Shown: piece after piece, positions 58,441 through 64,000 of the stretch
How the letters are laid out: each line of letters begins with the position of its first letter
Position numbering within the stretch: the first letter of the stretch is position 1
Assembly: GCA_024291935.2 (NCBI GenBank)
Contig: CM044315.1
Span: 53,480,385-53,544,384 of the forward strand
Direction: 5' to 3'
Length of the DNA: 64,000 bases
DNA from: Okapia johnstoni
Taxonomy: Eukaryota; Chordata; Mammalia; Artiodactyla; Giraffidae
The notes under the pieces: model-generated
What the model was told of the DNA's origin: nothing
What the model saw: the letters and a program-made list of their open reading frames with translations, nothing else
The model's database searches: none
Made by a program: the position numbers and the translations under genes

Positions 58441-58981
58441 AGTTTTATCTAAGCTATGTAGGAAAGAATGTTTCCTTCTTTCTTTTTTTAAAACTCTTAT
58501 TTTTTTTTAATTCAATGGCCCATACATTGACATGAATCAGCCACCGGTGTACATATGTCCCGCATCCCAAACCCCTCCTCCCACCTCCCTCCCCATCCCA
58601 TCCCTCTGGGTTGTCCCAGTGCACTGGTTTTGAGTTCTCTGTTTCATGCTTCAAACTTGGACTGGTGATCTGTTTTACATATGGTAATATACACGTTTCA
58701 ATGCTATTCTCTCAAATCATCCCACTCTTGCCTTCTCCCACAGAGTCCAAAAGTCTGTTCTTTATATCTGTGTCTCTTTTGCTGTTTCACATATAAGATC
58801 ATCGTTACCATCTTTCTAAATTCCATATATATGCATTAATATACTGGATTGGTGTTTTTCTTTCTGACTGACTTCACTCTGATATTAGGCTCCAGTTTCA
58901 TCCACCTCATTAGAACTGATTCAAATGTGTTCTTTTTAATAACTGAGTAATATTCCATTGTGTATATGTACCACAACTTTC

Positions 58982-59849
58982 TCATCTATTTGTCTGCCAA
59001 TGGACATCTAGGTTGCTTCCATGTCCTAGCTGTTGTAAACAGTGCTGTGATGAACATTGGAGTACATGTGTCTCTTTCAATTCTAGTGTGTATTCCCAGC
59101 AGTGGGATTGCGGGGTCATATGACAGTTCTGTTTCCAGTTTTTTTTAAAGAATCTCCACACTGTTCTCCATAGTGGCTGTACTAGTTTGCATTCCCACCA
59201 ACAGTGTAAGAGGGTTCTCTCTTCTCCACACCCTCTCCACCATTTATTGTTTGTAGACTTTTTGATAACAGCCATTCTGACCGGGATGAGACGGTACCTC
59301 ATTGTGGTTTTGATTTGCATTTCTCTGATAATGAGTGATGTTGAGCATCTTTTCATGTGTTTGTTAGCCATCTGTATGTCTTCTTTGGAGAAGTGTCTGT
59401 TTAGTTCTTTGGCTCACTTTTTGATGGGGTCATTTATTTTTCTGGAATTGAGCTGCAAGAGTTGCTTGTATATTTTTGAGATTAATTCTTTGTCAGTTGC
59501 TTCGTTTGCTATTCTTTTCTCCCATTCTGAATACTGTCTTTCACCTGGCTTATAGTTTCCTTTGCTGTGCAAAAGCTTTAAGTTTAATTAGGTCCCATTT
59601 GTTTAGTTTTGCTTCTATTTCCATTACTCTGGGAGGTGGGTTATAGAGGATCCTGCTGTGATTTATGTCAGAGAATGTTTTGCCTATGTTTTCCTCTAGG
59701 AGTTTTATAGTTTCTGGTCTTACATTTAGATCTGTAAACCATTTTGAGTTTATTTTTGTGTATGGTGTTAGAAAGTGTTCTAGTTTCATAAATATACCAT
59801 GTTCATGGATTGGAAGAATCAATACAGTGAAAATGAGTATACTATCCAA
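58982..59849 (-). pseudogene. L1 ORF2 C-terminal part (3' piece)
   Basis: Minus frames 59849-59550 ([40 protein letters not shown]) and 59371-58982 ([40 protein letters not shown]) carry the region after the RT and the CWW-containing C-terminal segment. Frameshifts at several points, including a T run at 59140-59147. The first frame starts within the inverted piece, so its N-terminal residues are not L1. Confidence 0.87.
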
Positions 59850-59928
59850 AGCAATCTATAGATTCAATGCAGTCCCTATCAAGCTAACAAGGTATTTTTC
59901 ACAGAGCTAGAAAAAATAATTTCACAAT

Positions 59929-60138
59929 TTGTATAGAGATACAAAAGAACCTCAAATAGCCAAAGCAATATTGAGAAATAAGAAGGGAACTGGAGGAATC
60001 AACCTGCCTGACTTCAGACTATACTACAAAGCTACAGTCATCAAGACAGTATGGTACTGGGCACAAAGACAGAAATATAGATCAATGGAACAAAATAGAA
60101 AGCCCAGAGATAAATCCACACACCTATGGACACTTTAA
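59929..60138 (+). pseudogene. L1 ORF2 fragment in the inverted piece
   Basis: Plus-strand frame with [20 protein letters not shown] and [20 protein letters not shown], the ORF2 part that follows the RT core. It lies immediately upstream of the 3' piece in a normal L1 but in the opposite orientation here. An inserted base near 60059 alters the frame after VWYW. Confidence 0.87.
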
Positions 60139-60227
60139 CTATGACAAAGGAGGCAAAAATAGACAATGGAGAAAAGACAATCTCTTTACAAGTGGTGCTG
60201 GGAGAACTAGTCAACAACCTTTAAAAA

Positions 60228-60440
60228 ACTTTTTATCTTATCAGTATTTGGGTATAACTGATTAACAATGTTGTATTAGTTTCAGGTGAACAGTGAAGGG
60301 GGTCAGCCATTCATATACACGTACCCATTCTTCTCAAACTCCCCTCCCATCCAGGCTGCCACATAACATCGAACAGAGTTCCATGTGCTATACTGTAGGA
60401 ACTTTTTGGTTAGACATTTTAAATATAGCAGTGTGTACAG
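60228..60440 (-). mobile_element. old L1-type 3' UTR fragment
   Basis: acaatgttgtattagtttca, gtgctatactgtaggaactt and aaatatagcagtgtgtaca are reversed blocks of the same artiodactyl L1 3' UTR as at 7211-7290. It is bounded by the twin-primed L1 on the left and BovB copy 14 on the right. Confidence 0.65.
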
Positions 60441-61044
60441 TGGTAAAAGTGGCAAATTTTATTTTCTTGGGCTCCAAAATCACTGTCTTGACTGCAGCTA
60501 TGAAATCAAAAGATGCTTGCTCCTGGAAAGAAAAGCTATGACAAACCTAGACAGAATATTAAAAAGCAGAGACATCACTTTGCTAACAAAGGTCTCTGTA
60601 GTCAAAGCTACGGTTTTTCCAGTAGTCATGTATGGATGTGAGAGATGGACCATAAAGAAGACTGAGCACCAAAGAATTGATGGTTTCAAATTGTGGTGCT
60701 GGAGAATACTCTTGAGAGTCCCTTGGACATCATGGAGATCAAACCAGTCAATCCGAAAGGAAATCAACCATGAATATTCATTGGAAGGACTGATGCTGAA
60801 GCTGAAGCTCCAATACTTTGGCCACCTGATGCGAAGAGTGAGATCATTGGAAAAGACCTTGATACCGGGAAAGATTGAGGGCAGAAGAAAGGGGCCATAG
60901 GGTATGAGATGGCTGGATGGCATTACTGACTCAATGGACATGAGTTTGAGCAAACTCTTGGAAATGGTAAAGGGCAGGAAAGCCTGGCATACTGCAGTCC
61001 ATGGGGTTGCAAAGAGTCGGACACAAGTTAGTGACTGAACAACA
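60441..61044 (+). mobile_element. BovB LINE copy 14, 3' end
   Basis: 604-bp sense BovB from the region encoding NFIFLGSKI through the C-terminal RT and 3' UTR to gtgactgaacaaca. The frame 60385-60900 encodes the C-terminal part (AMTNLDRILKSRDITLLTKV, HRIDGFKLWCWRILLRVPWT-like) and is fairly open, but the catalytic half is absent. About 12 bases that normally lie near 60485 are missing. Confidence 0.93.
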
Positions 61045-62169
61045 GTTCATTATATAAGCCCTTTTCCAAAACACAAATGGATGGATTTCTTTAACCATTC
61101 CTGCTTTTACTAAAATTATAGGGCTTGGGTAAAATCTATGTTGTCACTGGAATGAGAATAAAGTTAACTTTAAATTCTATGTGCACCGACTTAGAATACA
61201 TTGGATATTTATAGTGATAATATATAATAATTGAATATGTTAGTTAAACCCATCCTGCTAAACCCATATATTCAGTCAGTGTTTATGAGGTTCACTGGAA
61301 TGGATTATACCCTAAAGGAGGATGGAATTTACTCATGAAGGCTGAACCTCAGACAAACTAGATTTCCAAAGACAGGGTTTGGGAATTAGTAGAAACTTTT
61401 TTTTTTTTGTCTCTTTTTGACCCACTCTTTTGAGTCTGGACTTTCCTTTAGACTTTAATCTTAAGTAAAATTTAAAGACAGTCTCTTACTATGAAGGCAG
61501 GTGGGGGTTTAGGCCAAGATTGTGCTTGAATGAGCTTATTTTGAAACTAAATGATCCTTTAGTGTATAGCTTTCTCTGTGTATTCCTTTTTTGTTGTTGT
61601 TGTCAGTATTCCAAACCTAGTAGAGCTTTTAAAATGTGCCAATCATTTTTCAAATTTAAGCTTTCACTGGTTTAATAAAGAGGCTACCATGGTGGCAATT
61701 GAAATAGTTTGGAAAGAATTTAGGCCATGATATGAAGCTGCTCTTTTGATCTAAAGATACTTCCGCTTTATCATTATTGTTGACGTGATGGGTTGCAGGT
61801 GAAGAGTCAGTTGCCTTTCTTGAGAATGATATTTTATTTAATGGAACCTACCTCTGTGGCAGAAACATACTGATGAATGATGAATGGAGAGATAAAAATA
61901 TGGAAGTTTTAATAAAAACACATAATTTTTAAAATGTGTTCCAATGGCTTTTGTTCAGCATCTAACTCACTATTGTATGCAATATAACTAGAAGGATCTT
62001 GCCTCTGTTAACCATTTAATCAAGCAGAATAGTAGTCATAATATGGCAGACACGTAATCTAAGAGTTAACAATGTTAGTATTTGTTTTACTTGCTTTATA
62101 TCCTATAGATAAAGATACGTATGAAAGTAACCATCTACAAGTTGATGAGAATCATATACAAAACAGTGT
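61045..62169. other. unique AT-rich DNA
   Basis: Nothing recognised. Confidence 0.6.
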
Positions 62170-62810
62170 GTGGGGGTGTTTTTTATATTAAAAATGTAGA
62201 GAAATGGCATAATGAGGTATGCATATTTTCTCAACATACTCTTTTAGTCACTGTGCTATTTTTGAGACTTGCCCATGTTAATATGAAAATGTGATTTGAT
62301 TGCTGTATAATATTGGACTGAATGAATAAACATTAGGTTAATTGTCTATTCTCTGACTGAAAGACTGTTAGAGTTGTACCATGTTGCTCTTATATACAGT
62401 ACTGCAGCAAGACATTCTGTCTCATGTCCCCTTGTAATCATGTACAAGATTTCCTCTAGGGAGGTTGTCTGCAAGTAAAGTTGCTGCCTTGGATAATAGG
62501 TACCTGTTTCATGTTACTAAGTATTAATGGAATTTCCTCTGCAAATTGCTTGTACAAACTTATGCTTTTACCATTATCGGTGTTTCCATTACTTCAAGTC
62601 CTTATTATTATTTGAAGTTATAAGATATTAACATCTGTAGAGTAACAGCTTTTTAATTTGTATTTTCCTGATTAAGTAAAATCCTGCAGATTTTTTTAAA
62701 GTCTATTTGGGTTTCTTCATCATATTTACATTATTTGACAGTTCTAGGGATAGTCAGATTTTCTTTTTCATAAGTCAAATTTGATAACCTCTTTTGTCTA
62801 GAATGTTGTT
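62170..62810 (-). mobile_element. possible very old L1-derived fragment
   Basis: Loose resemblance to reversed old L1 3' UTR sequence, with a taccattatcggtgtttcca block, a tttaatttgtattttcctga block, then gggtttcttcatcatattta. Divergence is too high for certainty. Confidence 0.35.
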
Positions 62811-62944
62811 TCATTCATCTGAATTTTTATATGTATTTGAATAAGTTAGTTCCAACAGTTGTTTATGATTTTAAATATGCTTAATTTTATGTATTTGTGT
62901 TCTGCTTTTCACTGGACATTCTATCTGTCCTTCTCTATTTTCTT

Positions 62945-63167
62945 TTTCTCTCAGCTTTATTGAGATATAAGTAACAAATGATTTCATGTACATTTAAAGT
63001 GTAAACAGTGATGATTTGCTGCACATGCACACACACATATGCATATATTGCAAAATGATTACAAAATAAGGTTTATTAACATGTCATCACTGCACATAAT
63101 TACATATTTTGGTGAGAATATTTAAGACCTGGTCTCTTAGTAACTTTCAGGCATATAATACAGTTGG
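62945..63167 (-). mobile_element. old mammalian L1 3' end (L1M class)
   Basis: ctcagctttattgagatata, gtacatttaaagtgtaaaca, ggtttattaacatgtcatca and cttagtaactttcaggcata are reversed blocks of an old L1 3' UTR, related to the copy at 10141-10400. A short CA run is included. Confidence 0.8.
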
Positions 63168-63245
63168 TCCTTGAAAGACACAAGTTTGAACTGTGCAAGT
63201 CCGTTCATATGTGAATAATTTTTCAATAAATACGTACTATAGTAC
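63168..63245. mobile_element. Tigger-like DNA transposon terminal fragment
   Basis: ttggtccttgaaagacacaa, gtttgaactgtgcaagtccg and tttttcaataaatacgtact match the terminal region of a mammalian Tigger (probably Tigger2-type) element. Only one end is present. Confidence 0.55.
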
Positions 63246-64000
63246 TAAGATACTAAAAAGAGGTGGGAAGAATACACGGAAGGACTATACAGAAAAGATT
63301 ATATTGACCCATATAACCACAATGATGTGATCACTCACCTAGAGCCAAGTACCCCTGAAGGGCGAAGTCAAGTGGGCCTTAGGAAGAAGCACTGCGAACA
63401 AAGCTAGTGGAGGTAATGGAATTCCAGCTGAGCTATTTCAGATTCTAAAAGATGATGCTGTGAAAGTGCTTCATGCAATATGCCAGCAAATTTAGAAAAC
63501 TCAGCAGTGGCCACAGGACTGGAAAAGGTTGTTTTTCATTCTAATCCCAAGAAAGGCAATGCCAAAGAGTGTTCAAACTACTGCACAATTGCACTCATCT
63601 CACAAACTAGCAAAGTAATGCTCAAAATTCTCCAAGCTAGGCTTAAACAATACATGAACCAAGAACTTCCACATGTTCAAGCTGGATATAGAAAAGGCAG
63701 AGTAACCAGATATCAAATTACAAACATCTGTTGGATCACCGGAAAAGCAAGAGAAATTCAGAAAAAAAAAAAAAAATCTACTGCTTTGTTGACTATGCCA
63801 AAGCCTTTTACTGTGTGAATCACAACAAACTGGAAAATTTTAGAGAGCTGGGAATACCAGACCAGCTTACCTGCTTCCTGAGAAATCTGTATGCATGTCA
63901 AGAAGCAACAGTTTTTACCAGACATGGAATCGGGAACTTGTTCCAAATTGGGAAAGGAGTACATAAGGCTGTATATTGTCACCCTGCTTATTTAACTAAT
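63246..64000 (+). mobile_element. BovB LINE copy 15, cut by the window end
   Basis: Sense BovB beginning at the linker encoding KKRWEEYTEG and running into the RT past KGVHKAVYCHPAYLTN-like sequence at the right edge. It probably continues beyond the window toward its 3' end. Confidence 0.93.
63480..63982 (+). pseudogene. BovB reverse transcriptase fragment
   Basis: The frame 63480-63818 contains NPKKGNAKECSNYCTIALIS and SKVMLKILQARLKQYMNQEL. The motif normally reading CFIDYAKAF follows but is put out of frame by an expanded A run (63763-63776). A stop replaces Trp at the normally conserved QQIWK site (tttagaaaac, 63489-63498). The catalytic box is beyond the window. Confidence 0.88.

Larger units (their letters stand above)
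58500..60227 (-). mobile_element. L1 LINE with 5' inversion (twin priming)
   Basis: 58500-59789 is ruminant L1 in reverse: poly-T, 3' UTR (catgaatcagccaccggtgt) and ORF2 up to the agaaagtgttctagtttcat block. At about 59789/59790 orientation flips. 59790-60227 is the adjoining upstream ORF2 segment on the plus strand (gttcatggattggaagaatc to agtcaacaacc). The two pieces are neighbours in an intact L1, with only a few bases unaccounted for. This is the structure produced by twin priming. Target duplication imperfect or obscured. Confidence 0.92.

Overview
This window is ruminant (bovid-type) nuclear DNA with no clear protein-coding gene. It is AT-rich and dominated by interspersed repeats. The diagnosis comes from BovB (RTE-clade) LINEs together with Bov-tA tRNA-derived SINEs that share the BovB 3' tail, ruminant L1 tails, CHR-type SINEs and older mammalian repeats (MIR, L2, MER5, MaLR LTRs, hAT and Tigger fragments). 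The sequence does not separate cattle, sheep, goat or other ruminants. It reads as a gene desert or a very long intron.

Layout. 1-21 kb is the BovB-rich part: seven copies, all on the minus strand, cover about 8.3 kb, including the longest (16199-18876), which keeps parts of both the APE-like endonuclease and the reverse transcriptase. A ruminant L1 tail lies at 3433-4664, and a possible 59-bp host exon sits in unique sequence at 1901-1959. 21-25.8 kb is mostly unique DNA with one short BovB and a 140-bp local duplication. 25.8-26.8 kb is an old LTR that received a hAT element (8-bp target duplication) and a short BovB (9-bp target duplication). 28.9-29.7 kb holds a BovB that has lost the heart of its reverse transcriptase at a microhomology junction. 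30-40 kb alternates unique DNA with SINEs, MIR, L2 and a MaLR LTR. 40.7-42.6 kb is a BovB inside an L1 with an 11-bp duplication. 43-50 kb has layered elements: a SINE inside a MaLR LTR, a SINE in the loop of a 71-bp palindrome, and a SINE plus an LTR inside a MER5 copy. 50-58 kb is mostly unique. 58.5-60.2 kb is an L1 with a 5' inversion (twin priming). 60.2-64 kb ends with two more BovB copies on the plus strand, the last cut by the window edge.

How the parts relate. Fifteen BovB pieces total about 13.8 kb, roughly a fifth of the window. All are 5' truncated or cut by the edge, and each copy long enough to judge carries stops or frameshifts, so none looks active. BovB would have supplied the replication machinery for the Bov-tA SINEs, which end in the same 3' sequence. 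Boundaries are read by eye against family consensus sequences I know, so ends are usually good to about 10-20 bases, and to the base where a target duplication is given. Family names for the oldest fragments are less certain than the classes. I found no convincing new biological system. The items most worth checking are the possible exon at 1901-1959, the internally deleted BovB at 28964-29662, the palindrome at 46613-46902, the duplication at 24684/25079, and the 3'-truncated SINE with a perfect 12-bp duplication at 32007-32170.
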